From positions 62,001 through 126,000 of the forward strand of contig CACMTZ010000002.1 of the NCBI GenBank assembly GCA_902616725.1: a stretch of 64,000 nt of DNA, given 5' to 3'. This DNA comes from an uncultured Pelagibacteraceae bacterium. Its GTDB lineage: Bacteria > Pseudomonadota > Alphaproteobacteria > Pelagibacterales > Pelagibacteraceae. Position numbers and translations under genes: made by a program. The notes below the pieces were generated by a model, which had not been told where the DNA came from, ran no database searches, and saw nothing but the letters and a program-made list of their open reading frames with translations. Shown piece by piece: positions 53,813-63,135 of this stretch. Positions within the stretch are counted from its first letter, which is position 1. Each line of letters begins with the position of its first letter.

Positions 53813-54221
53813 AGTTTTCTTTTACTAAGTCATCTAAACTTTTTTTATCAAAAAAATTATTGATATGAGTTTCAAGTTCATCCCAAAGATTGTGAGTTAA
53901 ACATTTTGTAGATTTACCATTGCATCCTTTTTTTGACTCTTTTTTACATTGGACAGTTTTTACTTTTTCATCTACTGCATCAAAAATATTTGTTAATTTT
54001 ATTTCTTTAGCTTTTCTATTTAAAATATATCCACCTTGAGTTCCTCTAACGCTTTGAACAATTTCTTTTTTTCTCAATTTTGAAAAAATTTGTTCTAAAT
54101 AATCTAACGAAATGCCTTGTCTTAAAGATATATCCCTTAGAGAAACTGGATTGATTCCATCAAATCTAGCCAGATCCACTAAAGCCATTACCGCATATCT
54201 GCCTTTAGAAGTAAGTCTCAT
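53796..54221 (-). CDS. iscR: Rrf2-family Fe-S-responsive regulator IscR
   Basis: 141-residue winged-helix regulator. The N-terminal [22 protein letters not shown] and helix [21 protein letters not shown] are IscR-like. Three cluster cysteines are present in [22 protein letters not shown], spaced C-x8-C-x6-C, close to the C-x5-C-x7-C of IscR. It would sense Fe-S status and control the suf operon it heads. An IscR-type operator lies directly upstream. Confidence 0.9.
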   Translation of the reverse strand: MRLTSKGRYAVMALVDLARFDGINPVSLRDISLRQGISLDYLEQIFSKLRKKEIVQSVRGTQGGYILNRKAKEIKLTNIFDAVDEKVKTVQCKKESKKGCNGKSTKCLTHNLWDELETHINNFFDKKSLDDLVKENFERRL

Positions 54222-54241
54222 AATTCCTTATTTTACTGGGG

Positions 54242-54273
54242 TATATATAAACCTGACCAAAATAGTCAAGTAT
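54242..54273 (-). promoter_or_regulatory. iscR-suf promoter with IscR type 1-like operator
   Basis: The 25-bp palindromic stretch at 54249-54273 contains CCTGACCAAAATAGTCAAG and agrees at 23 of 25 positions with the remembered E. coli type 1 consensus (ATASYYGACTR www YAGTCRRSTAT). On the minus strand it covers TTGACT (54269-54264), 16 nt upstream of TATATA (54247-54242). AAGGAA precedes the iscR ATG. Confidence 0.78.
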
Positions 54274-54355
54274 CATGAGTAAAAAAAAGCTAACATTTTG
54301 TCACGCAGTTGTGATAAACCTAATTTTTTTTTGAGAATAATAATCAATAACAATT

Positions 54356-55012
54356 ATGGAAAATAAAATATTAGAAATTTTTATTCCAGGACCTGCAGGT
54401 AGACTTGAAGCCAAATATTATAAGAGTAAAAAAAATACTTCACCAATAGCTTTAGTTTTACAACCACACCCTCAATATGGAGGGACAATGAATAATAAAG
54501 TTGTTGTAGAAACTTTTCATACTTTTATGGAAAATGATTTTTCAGTTTGTAGAGTAAATTTTAGGGGTGTAGGAAAGAGTGATGGAGAATTTGACAATGG
54601 CCAAGGTGAATTAGCAGATGCTGCAGCTGCTCTTGATTGGTTAGAGAGAGAAAATTTTGATAATTCTCAGTGTTGGGTTTCAGGTTTTTCCTTTGGGTCA
54701 TTGATTGCTATGCAACTTTTAATGAGGAGGCCAGAGATAAATAGATTTGTCGCAATCTCTCCCCAACCAAATGTTTATGATTTTTCATTTTTATCTCCGT
54801 GTCCAACTTCTGGGATAATGATTTATGGAAAAAAAGATGAATTAGTACCTGTTGAACATATCAATGAACTAAATAAAAGATTAAGTGCGCAAAAAGGTAT
54901 TAAAGTTGAATTTCAATCAATCTCAGAAGCAAATCATTTTTTTTCAAAAAATGAGAACGCGCTTTCAAAATCTCTTGATAAATACATAAAAAAAGAAACA
55001 GCTTTGTATTAA
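54356..55012 (+). CDS. Alpha/beta hydrolase
   Basis: 218-residue soluble hydrolase. The nucleophile elbow GFSFGSLIAM is near residues 109-118 (G-x-S-x-G), LQPHPQYGGTMNNKVV holds the oxyanion region, and the triad aspartate and histidine are probably in KKDELVPVEH and EANHFF. It resembles the YnbC/XcpX-like small hydrolases of proteobacteria, probably an esterase or thioesterase. Substrate unknown. It converges on anmK with a 4-nt overlap of stop codons. Confidence 0.82.
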   Translation: MENKILEIFIPGPAGRLEAKYYKSKKNTSPIALVLQPHPQYGGTMNNKVVVETFHTFMENDFSVCRVNFRGVGKSDGEFDNGQGELADAAAALDWLERENFDNSQCWVSGFSFGSLIAMQLLMRRPEINRFVAISPQPNVYDFSFLSPCPTSGIMIYGKKDELVPVEHINELNKRLSAQKGIKVEFQSISEANHFFSKNENALSKSLDKYIKKETALY

Positions 55013-56154
55013 AAATTTTTAACTAGAACTCCACCAGTTACCGATTTTTGACATCGAGTCGTGCTTGGAAATGAAATCGGCATACCTTTTAGTGATCTTA
55101 TAGCTAAAAAAGCAAAAGCTTGAGACTCAATAAAGTCTCCATCTAATTCATATTGATCAATTGAATAAAGATTTATATCATCAAAATTACTTTTTATACT
55201 ATCTAAGAGATATTTATTTTTTCTTCCTCCCCCACATACTAACCATTTACTTTTTTGAGAATTATTTTTATTATGAATAAAACTCATTCCATTTGAAATT
55301 AATTTAGCGGTGAAATCAGTAATGGTTGCAGCACCATCTTCTAATGAGAGTCCTTTTGCAAAAAAAATATCAAAATTTTTAATATCTAAAGATTTTTCAA
55401 AATTAGATTGTTCAGTAAAATTGTCCAAAGCTTGATTTAAAATTAGTTTATCTGTTTTTCCAGATCTTGCTACTAAGCCTTCTTTGTCATACCCTTTTTT
55501 TGAATTTTTTCTCATCCATTCGTCTATCAAACAATTGCCAGGTCCGATATCACAGGCAAAAATTTTTTCCTCTAAATCCAAATTATTATATTCTATTGTA
55601 GAGGTAACATTAGAAATACCTCCAATATTAAGAATATTAATAGGAAAACCTAAATTAAATTTTTTATTTAATTCATTTGCTAAAGCATTATGAAAGATTG
55701 GCGCTAAAGGAGCACCCTGCCCCCCATTTTCTAAATCATTTTGTCTAAAATTGTAAATAACTTTCTTTTTTGTTAATTGAGATAGTAGCAATCCGTCACC
55801 TATTTGTTTTGTAATTTTTTTTTCGGGAGCATGAAATATTGTTTGACCATGGAAACCAATTAAATCAACATCAGATTTTGATAGCTCAAGGCTCTTACTA
55901 ACTGCCTTAAAATGAAATAAAGTTATTTCTCTTTCTAAATCTTTGATTTCAACTTGATATTTGGTTAAATCATCTGGACTTAAAATTTTATCCCTAATTT
56001 TAAGTATTATTTGAGTTAATTCTTCATCATATTGAAAGTATTTATCAAATAATATTGAAAATTCTTGATTACCATCTGACCGAATTATGGATACATCTAC
56101 TCCATCTGTTGAAGTACCGCTCATTAGACCCATTGCTGTGTAAATTTTATCCAT
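55009..56154 (-). CDS. anmK: Anhydro-N-acetylmuramic acid kinase
   Basis: 381-residue ASKHA-fold kinase that opens and phosphorylates 1,6-anhydroMurNAc in peptidoglycan recycling. MGLMSGTSTDGVDVSI at residues 8-23, GFHGQTIFHAP, ILNIGGISNVTS and FACDIGPGNCLIDEWM are family signatures, with VCGGGRKNKYLLDSI near the C-terminus. It is divergent from tyrS, the frequent partner of anmK in alphaproteobacteria. Confidence 0.93.
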   Translation of the reverse strand: MDKIYTAMGLMSGTSTDGVDVSIIRSDGNQEFSILFDKYFQYDEELTQIILKIRDKILSPDDLTKYQVEIKDLEREITLFHFKAVSKSLELSKSDVDLIGFHGQTIFHAPEKKITKQIGDGLLLSQLTKKKVIYNFRQNDLENGGQGAPLAPIFHNALANELNKKFNLGFPINILNIGGISNVTSTIEYNNLDLEEKIFACDIGPGNCLIDEWMRKNSKKGYDKEGLVARSGKTDKLILNQALDNFTEQSNFEKSLDIKNFDIFFAKGLSLEDGAATITDFTAKLISNGMSFIHNKNNSQKSKWLVCGGGRKNKYLLDSIKSNFDDINLYSIDQYELDGDFIESQAFAFLAIRSLKGMPISFPSTTRCQKSVTGGVLVKNF

Positions 56155-56201
56155 TCTTATTTTTTTTTATTAAATAATGTATATTGTGGAACTATAGACT
56201 T

Positions 56202-57431
56202 ATGGATAAATTTTTAAAAGAATTTAAAGATAGAGGCTACTTCTATCAATGCACGAATGAAAATGAGTTATCCAAATTAATAAATAAAGAAAAAATTAAA
56301 GGTTACATAGGTTTTGATTGTACTGCTGAAAGTCTTCATGTTGGAAGCTTACTTCAAATCATGTGTCTCAGACTTCTTCAAAAATATGGACACAGACCGA
56401 TTGTCTTATTAGGTGGAGGGACTACCAGAATTGGAGATCCTTCAGGTAAAGACAAAACAAGGAAAATTTTAACTGAAAAAGAAATAGATAAAAATACAAA
56501 AAATATTGAAAAAATATTAAAAAAATTTTTAAATAATAACGACTCAAAAACAAAACCTATTTTTGTAAATAATTATTCCTGGCTTAAAAATTTAAATTAT
56601 ATTTCATTTTTAAGAGAAATAGGAAAACATTTTACAATTAATAAAATGCTTACTTTCGAAAGTGTTAAAACTAGATTGGATAGAGAACAGTCTTTAAGTT
56701 ATATGGAATTTAATTATATGATTTTGCAAGCTTATGATTTTTTAGAGCTTAATAAAAAAGAGAATTGTTCCTTACAAATAGGAGGTTCTGATCAATGGGG
56801 AAATATTGTCAATGGAACAGAACTTATAAAAAGATATTCTAGTAAACAAGCTTATGGTCTAACTACCCCTCTCATTACGTTATCCTCAGGAGCAAAAATG
56901 GGAAAAACTGAGTCAGGTGCTATTTGGTTAGATAAAAAATTATTATCATCATATGACTATTGGCAATTTTGGAGAAATATTGATGACAGAGATGTAATAA
57001 AATTTTTAAAAATGTTCACAGATTTAGATATTGAGGAAATTGATAAAATGAAGGATGAGAACATCAATAAACTCAAAATTAGGCTAGCTAACGAGACAAC
57101 TGCTATGCTTCATGGCTTAAAAGCTGCTAAAAGTTCAGAGCAAGCGGCAAAAGAAGCATTCTCTGGAACTTCGCTTGGTTCAAATTTACCTTCAATTAAA
57201 ATTAAGAAAACTGATATTGAGAATAAAATGAGTATTATAGATCTCGTGATCTTATCTAAATTAGAGAATTCAAAGAGTGAAATCAGACGTCTTATTAAAG
57301 GAAATGCAATAAAACTAAATGATGAAATTATATCTCAAGAAAATCTAATTATTTCTTATGAATTATTCAGACAAAATTATTTAAAACTTTCTGTGGGAAA
57401 AAAAAGACATTTAAAAATTGAGTTAAGTTAA
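56202..57431 (+). CDS. tyrS: Tyrosyl-tRNA synthetase
   Basis: 409-residue class I synthetase. GFDCTAESLHVGSLLQIM near residues 33-50 holds the HIGH-like HVGS, and AKMGKTESGAIWLDK holds the KMSKS-like KMGKT loop. SYMEFNYMILQAYDF and QIGGSDQWGNIVNG bind tyrosine. The C-terminal S4-like domain is KSEIRRLIKGNAIKLND. I chose the ATG giving MDKFLKEFKDRG over a TTG six codons upstream, which would add MWNYRL. Confidence 0.95.
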   Translation: MDKFLKEFKDRGYFYQCTNENELSKLINKEKIKGYIGFDCTAESLHVGSLLQIMCLRLLQKYGHRPIVLLGGGTTRIGDPSGKDKTRKILTEKEIDKNTKNIEKILKKFLNNNDSKTKPIFVNNYSWLKNLNYISFLREIGKHFTINKMLTFESVKTRLDREQSLSYMEFNYMILQAYDFLELNKKENCSLQIGGSDQWGNIVNGTELIKRYSSKQAYGLTTPLITLSSGAKMGKTESGAIWLDKKLLSSYDYWQFWRNIDDRDVIKFLKMFTDLDIEEIDKMKDENINKLKIRLANETTAMLHGLKAAKSSEQAAKEAFSGTSLGSNLPSIKIKKTDIENKMSIIDLVILSKLENSKSEIRRLIKGNAIKLNDEIISQENLIISYELFRQNYLKLSVGKKRHLKIELS

Positions 57432-59614
57432 TTCTTTTTAATTTTTTCTAATGTTCTTGTAATAAATCTGGGTGTTAAGGTTTTGACAGGATTTACTGAG
57501 GTTTTTAAATTTTTTGGAGGGCCTTTGATCTTAAAACTTACTCCAAATACTCCCTCACCAGTTTTTTTTCCAACTAGTATTTCACCTAACACAGGTAATG
57601 AACCAACAAAATTATTAATTGTTGTAGCTGGCACCAATGTGCCCCTTAAGCTAATTAATTTGTTTTTTTCAATATAGCCCTCCATTAAAATAGATATTGC
57701 TGGACCAATTGCATAAATCTCGTCAATGGTCATAAAGTTACCCTCATTCTTAAAGTTCATCTCAAATTCTGTGAAACGTATTCCTTCTCCAGATAAAATA
57801 TCTGCAATACCTTGTAAGGATGCCAGGGTAAGAATTTTTGTCAATATAGGAAGCTCTTTTAATTTGAAATCATAAATTTTTATTTGTGAGACAGATTTTT
57901 TGGATTTTTTTGAACTATAAAAATCGAGTGATCCCTCATCGAAACCCTTTATGAATTCATATCTTTTTACAAAAGGTTTTGCCTCATCAATAAATAAGGT
58001 GGTGATTTTATTTTTATCAACACTATTAATTGTAAATTTGAGTTTTTTATTTTTTGAAAAACTTCCTATTAAGTTAGCTTTTTGTGTTTCATTATTTTTA
58101 AATAGAATATCTCCTTTAAAGTCAGTTAGATAATATTCACTATCTAAAAAAATTTTTTTAATATCAATTTCCAAAATACTATCTATATCTATGATTTTTG
58201 AACCTTCATCATCATTTGATAATAAGTCCTCAATAAAATTATCAGCATTAAAGCTAGATCCAGTTAAAATATATTTTCTTTTATTTTTTTTCAATCTTAT
58301 TGAATTTTTTTGTCTATCTTGGTCAAAATAATCTAAATCTACATGATCTACTCCAGAAATTTGAAGTTTTTCATTTAAGACTAAATTTTTAATTTTAATA
58401 AAGTTTTTATCTTCATTTAGATCAAAAGATTTTATTAACAGTTTGTTATTTTTATTTTTAGACCCTTTAAAATTAAAGATAAGCTCATTTTTTTTATCTT
58501 TTTTATAGTTCAAATAATCAACTTTAAAAGGATTGTTTTTTATTTTTAGGGTTATGTCGAAATTTTCAGTTTTATTCTTATTCGAATAAAAATACTTTAT
58601 GTCATCATTTTCATTTTGATAGAGCAAATTTCCATTTCCCTGAATTGAAAAATTATTTTTTTCGAATTGTAATTTAATTTTTTGATTTAAAAAGGATATC
58701 ATTTTTTTTTGTTCAGGAAAAAATCTTTTTAATTCAAAATTATTTGGCAATGATAATTTATGGATTAACATATCTGAATTAATTTTAAAATTTTCAAATT
58801 TGAATCCTTTTTGTATTTCAAATGAGAAATTATTATTAGAAGTCAATGATATTTTTTCTATTTCAAAATTTGGTAAAAATGGTTTTATTAATAAATTTAT
58901 ATTTCTTTTATCTAAATCAGACTTTTTGTGTGTAAGGGTACCAGCTACAAAAAAATTATCATTTTTTTTTTCTATTGATACTTTATCTGAGGCAAATTCA
59001 AAATTATTAAATATAAAATTAAGATCTTTAGCTAAAAAATCATTCTTTTTATAATTAAAAATAAAGTCTATTTTTTGTAAGTTATATTTTTTCAATGCAG
59101 TTAATTCAGCATCTTTTATAAGACCATTGATTTCATAATTATTCTTAATTTTTCCATTTGAATCAAATTCTAACTTAATATCAGAAATCAAATAACCTTT
59201 TTTAATAGCTTTTTCTAAGATGAATAGTTCAGGAGTATTCTGAAATGATCTCAAAAAAGAAATTGAGTTTTTTAACTCTAGAGACTTTGATGAAATTTCT
59301 AAATTTTCAACTGAAAACTTATCTTCTATTAAGGACTTTAAAGAAAGTTGCGTTTTTATATTTTCAATCTCTATTTTTTTACTATGAATTTTTAAATTTG
59401 TGCCAATCGTTTTGGCCTGAATTTTAAATTTAAATGGATCTAAAATTAATTTGATTTTTTTTAATTCAACATCTAAATTTTCATCAAAATTTTTAATCTT
59501 TTCTATTATTTGGTTATTAAATTTGTCAGTCTCAATTCCAAAAATACTTAAATATGATATAGAGATAAATATTAATAGTGTTATAGCAAAAAAAAATTTT
59601 AATAATATTTTCAT
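57428..59614 (-). CDS. Large AsmA-like (DUF3971/YhdP-type) envelope protein
   Basis: 728 residues with one N-terminal membrane helix (FFFAITLLIFISISYLSIFG, about residues 7-26) and a long beta-rich, lysine/asparagine-rich periplasmic part. The C-terminal 150 residues are best conserved: LASLQGIADILSGEGIRFTE, GPAISILMEGYIEKNKLISL and GTLVPATTINNFVGSLPVLGEILVG, which match the AsmA-like C-terminal domain. Such proteins are thought to bridge the periplasm for phospholipid transport. It overlaps tyrS (convergent) by 4 nt and shares one base with prfB. Confidence 0.82.
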   Translation of the reverse strand: MKILLKFFFAITLLIFISISYLSIFGIETDKFNNQIIEKIKNFDENLDVELKKIKLILDPFKFKIQAKTIGTNLKIHSKKIEIENIKTQLSLKSLIEDKFSVENLEISSKSLELKNSISFLRSFQNTPELFILEKAIKKGYLISDIKLEFDSNGKIKNNYEINGLIKDAELTALKKYNLQKIDFIFNYKKNDFLAKDLNFIFNNFEFASDKVSIEKKNDNFFVAGTLTHKKSDLDKRNINLLIKPFLPNFEIEKISLTSNNNFSFEIQKGFKFENFKINSDMLIHKLSLPNNFELKRFFPEQKKMISFLNQKIKLQFEKNNFSIQGNGNLLYQNENDDIKYFYSNKNKTENFDITLKIKNNPFKVDYLNYKKDKKNELIFNFKGSKNKNNKLLIKSFDLNEDKNFIKIKNLVLNEKLQISGVDHVDLDYFDQDRQKNSIRLKKNKRKYILTGSSFNADNFIEDLLSNDDEGSKIIDIDSILEIDIKKIFLDSEYYLTDFKGDILFKNNETQKANLIGSFSKNKKLKFTINSVDKNKITTLFIDEAKPFVKRYEFIKGFDEGSLDFYSSKKSKKSVSQIKIYDFKLKELPILTKILTLASLQGIADILSGEGIRFTEFEMNFKNEGNFMTIDEIYAIGPAISILMEGYIEKNKLISLRGTLVPATTINNFVGSLPVLGEILVGKKTGEGVFGVSFKIKGPPKNLKTSVNPVKTLTPRFITRTLEKIKKN

Positions 59615-60706
59615 TACATTTGATAAAGCGATTTTTCTAAAAATTCATCAATTTCTCCATCTAAAATCTTATCTGGATTAGAACTTTCAAAGTTAGATCT
59701 ATTATCTTTAACTAATCTATATGGTTGTAAAACATAGGATCTTATTTGATGTCCCCAGCCTATTTCAGATTTTGATGACTCTGTATTTTCATTTTCTTTT
59801 TCTTTTTTTTTTATCTCAAAATCATAGAGTCTTGCTCTAAGCATATTCATGCATGTTTCTTTATTTTTATGTTGAGATCTTTCATTTTGACATTGTACTA
59901 CAATTTTAGATGGTAAATGAGTAATTCTAACTGCACTATCAGTTGTATTTACATGTTGACCACCAGCGCCACTAGATCTGTAAGTGTCTATTCTCAAATC
60001 TTTATCTTGAATTTCAATATTAATATTTTCATCCACCACTGGATAAACCCAAATACTGGCAAAACTAGTATGACGTCTTGCACCTGAATCAAATGGCGAA
60101 ATTCTTACTAATCTGTGAATACCAGACTCTTTTTTTAACCAACCAAATACATAATCACCTTCAATTTTAATTGTTGAGGATTTTATACCTGCCTCATCGC
60201 CCTTGTGTTCACTTATTAATGTTGATTTATAATTTTTATTATCAGACCATTTTAGATACATTCTTCTGAGCATATCTGCCCAATCTTGGCTCTCAGTACC
60301 TCCGGCGCCAGCATGAATTTCTATGTAACAATCAAAAGAGTCAGACTCATTTGATAAAAAACAATTAATTTCATTTTTTTTTGCTAATTTTCTTAAATTC
60401 CTAATATTTTCTAAAATTTCATTTTGTATGCTTGTATTATTTTCTTCTATGGCAAGTTCATACAAATCACTTAGATCTTTTAGCTGATTTAAAGAACTTT
60501 TGTAAGAATTAATCAAATCCTCATACAATTTTTTTTCTTTAAGTATTTTTTTTGAGTTGGACTTATCCTGCCAAAAATCAGGATTGAGAATTGTTTTGTT
60601 GTGACTTTGTAATTTTAAATCTATCTTATTTTTATCAAAGATACTCCTTAACTCTTTGATTTATTTTTTCTATCTCTTTTTTATAATCTGTATATTTATG
60701 ATCCAT
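59614..60706 (-). CDS. prfB: Peptide chain release factor 2 with programmed +1 frameshift
   Basis: RF2 ends translation at UGA and UAA. A 23-codon first frame from the ATG at 60706 ends in CTT TGA (60640-60635). Skipping the T at 60637 continues in the +1 frame to 59614, giving about 363 residues, the normal RF2 length. An internal Shine-Dalgarno-like AAGGAG lies 3 nt before CTT, as in other prfB genes. The product has the UGA/UAA anticodon-like SPF (VRISPFDSG) and the catalytic SSGAGGQHVNTTDSA. Without the shift the second frame would lack a good start. Confidence 0.95.
60634..60650 (-). promoter_or_regulatory. prfB programmed frameshift site
   Basis: Minus strand reads AAGGAG TAT CTT TGA T. 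The purine-rich AAGGAG, the slippery CTT and the in-frame TGA are the standard autoregulatory elements: low RF2 favours the +1 shift. Confidence 0.95.
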
Positions 60707-63042
60707 TAGTAAAATTTTAATATATTATTCGTATCTAATCTATTATTATTTGAATATAGCACTTTGCCATCAATGACATTCTTGCTTTTATATGCTTCTA
60801 AAATTGTATCTTTCGATGAAAATTTGGCTTTTTGACCTGTTGCCGGGTCAACTACCATCATTGTAATTCCATCAGCAACTTTAAATGGTCGAGCGTCAGA
60901 TTTTTTTATAGCTGATTCGATAAATTCCTTAAAAATTGGTAATGCTGTTTTTGAACCAGTTTCAAATTTACCTAATGGTTGTGGATTATCCATACCAACA
61001 TACACCCCTATAACATAATTTGAGGTAAAACCAATAAACCACGCATCAGTATTCTTATTAGTTGTTCCTGTTTTACCTGCGAGATTCAAGTTTAAGTCTC
61101 TTAATTTTTTCCCTGTACCTCTTTTTACGACACCTTCCAATAAAGAAGTAATTTGATAAGCTGTTTGTGGAGAAAATATCTGTTTAAAATTATTTCCAAC
61201 ATCAGGAAAGTCTTTACCAGTATATGAAAGTTTATCGCAATTTAAGCATGATCTATTTTCATTATTTAAAATTGTGTTTCCCTCACTATCCTGAACTCTA
61301 TCAATTAAAATTGGTGAAACTAATTTTCCTCCATTTACAAAAGCTGAATATGCAGAGGTAAGTTTTAACAAAGTTGTTTCAGCAGAACCCAGGGAAATAG
61401 ATAAAAGCTCGTCAGGATTTTCATAAATACCAAGATTTTTTGAAAACTTAGCAACTTTATCTACACCTAGGTTTTGTGCGATTCTTACTGTCATTAAATT
61501 TCGTGACTTTTCTAAACCTATTCTCAAAGTTGATGGTCCATAAAATTTTTTTCCATAATTTTCCGGCTTCCACATTTTTAGATCAGATCCTTGGTCCAAT
61601 ACTAACGGCGCATCTAATACTAATGATGAAGGTGTATAATTATTTTCAAAAGCTAAAGCATAAACAAATGGTTTGAATGCCGAGCCGGGTTGGCGCAAAG
61701 CTTGTGTGGCTCTATTAAATTCACTATTTTTAAAACTAAATCCACCACTAAGAGCGACGACTCTTCCTGTGAAAGGATCCATTACTACTATACCACCATT
61801 TATTTTTGGTAATTGTTTAAGGCTAAACTTATTATTTTTTATTTTTTTAACATAGATTATGTCTCCCAATCTAAAAAGGTCATCTAATTCTTTTTTAGTC
61901 CAAGAGATATTATCATAATCAATTGTTCCTTTTATTTTATCTTTAGTTTCTATTTCTAAAGAAAATTTAGAAATTTTTCTTATTATTGCAATTTTCCAAT
62001 TAATAGAATTCTCTAAATTATATTTTTCTAAACCAACAAACCAATTTTTAGAATATGGTTTGTTTAACAATGGACCACGCCAACCTTTACGCTGGTCATA
62101 TTTAATTAATCCATTCCTTAGAGAGTTTGTGGCTATTTTTTGTAATTCTAGATTTATTGGGGTGTTAATATTGAAGCCCTGATTATAAACTTTTTCATAT
62201 GACAGAGTTTCAATAATATTTTTTCTTACATCTTCAATATAATATTGTGCATCTTCTAGATAAATTCTTTTTGTTTTTTTTAATAGTATATTTTTTTTTT
62301 TTAAATTTTGAAAATTTTTTTTTGTTATAAAGTTATTGTCTAATAAATTTTTTAAAACCAAATCCCTTCTAAATTTTGCTAATTTAATATTTCTATAAGG
62401 ATTATATTTACTTGGCGCCTTAGGAAGTGCAGCTAATAAAGCGGCCTCTTCATAATTTAGTTCTTTTATTGATTTATCAAAATACTCTAAACTTGCAGCA
62501 GCGACCCCATATGCCCCACTTCCAAGATAAATCTGATTTAGATATAATTCGAGTATTCTTTCTTTCGATAATGCTCTTTCGATTCTAAATGCTAAAATGG
62601 CCTCCTTAATTTTTCTATTTAAACTAACTTCATTAGTTAAAAGAAAATTTTTTGCTACTTGTTGAGTAATTGTTGAGGCACCTTCTAATCTTTTAGATGT
62701 AAGAACATTTTTAATGTTATTTACAATTGCTCGTAAAACCCCCTTAGCATCAACTCCGGGATGAGAAAAAAAATTTTTATCTTCAGCAGATAAAAAAGCA
62801 TTAATAACATTTTGAGGAATTGAACCATAAGGAACAAAAATTCTCTTTTCTTTTGAAAAATCTGCAACTAAATCACCGTTGCCAGAGTAAACTTTGCTTG
62901 AAACTGGGGGTTTGTAATTTTTTAAAAATTTATAATCAGGTATATTATTGGAAAAATTCCATAAAATACCTAATACAATCATTGATGAAATTAATGAAAA
63001 ACTAATAAAACCAATAAATAAATTCTTTAAAATTTTGCTCAT
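60706..63042 (-). CDS. mrcA: Penicillin-binding protein 1A (bifunctional)
   Basis: 778-residue cell-wall synthase with an N-terminal membrane helix (IGFISFSLISSMIVLGILWN). The GT51 transglycosylase domain has AFLSAEDKNFFSHPGVDAKG (catalytic glutamate), GASTITQQVAKNF and LELYLNQIYLGSGAYGV. The transpeptidase has the serine motif GSAFKPFVYALA, the SRN of EKSRNLMTVRIAQ and KTG in LAGKTGTTNKNTDAWF. An OB-like domain sits between, around residues 320-400. Its stop overlaps the prfB start (TAATG). The order mrcA-prfB is usual in alphaproteobacteria. Confidence 0.95.
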   Translation of the reverse strand: MSKILKNLFIGFISFSLISSMIVLGILWNFSNNIPDYKFLKNYKPPVSSKVYSGNGDLVADFSKEKRIFVPYGSIPQNVINAFLSAEDKNFFSHPGVDAKGVLRAIVNNIKNVLTSKRLEGASTITQQVAKNFLLTNEVSLNRKIKEAILAFRIERALSKERILELYLNQIYLGSGAYGVAAASLEYFDKSIKELNYEEAALLAALPKAPSKYNPYRNIKLAKFRRDLVLKNLLDNNFITKKNFQNLKKKNILLKKTKRIYLEDAQYYIEDVRKNIIETLSYEKVYNQGFNINTPINLELQKIATNSLRNGLIKYDQRKGWRGPLLNKPYSKNWFVGLEKYNLENSINWKIAIIRKISKFSLEIETKDKIKGTIDYDNISWTKKELDDLFRLGDIIYVKKIKNNKFSLKQLPKINGGIVVMDPFTGRVVALSGGFSFKNSEFNRATQALRQPGSAFKPFVYALAFENNYTPSSLVLDAPLVLDQGSDLKMWKPENYGKKFYGPSTLRIGLEKSRNLMTVRIAQNLGVDKVAKFSKNLGIYENPDELLSISLGSAETTLLKLTSAYSAFVNGGKLVSPILIDRVQDSEGNTILNNENRSCLNCDKLSYTGKDFPDVGNNFKQIFSPQTAYQITSLLEGVVKRGTGKKLRDLNLNLAGKTGTTNKNTDAWFIGFTSNYVIGVYVGMDNPQPLGKFETGSKTALPIFKEFIESAIKKSDARPFKVADGITMMVVDPATGQKAKFSSKDTILEAYKSKNVIDGKVLYSNNNRLDTNNILKFY

Positions 63043-63135
63043 TTTGTTTCCATTATATATGGGAATTTGTTAAAGATAAGGCATAAGAATACAAACAAAA
63101 TTTTTATTATTTATGAATCAATCAAAAAAAACATT

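Noticed and set aside
56184..56201. TTG start six codons upstream of tyrS ATG
   Set aside because: Adds MWNYRL, not typical of TyrRS; the ATG start gives the usual N-terminus.
59614..60528. prfB as a truncated pseudogene
   Set aside because: The missing N-terminus is encoded upstream across a canonical frameshift site, so the gene is intact.
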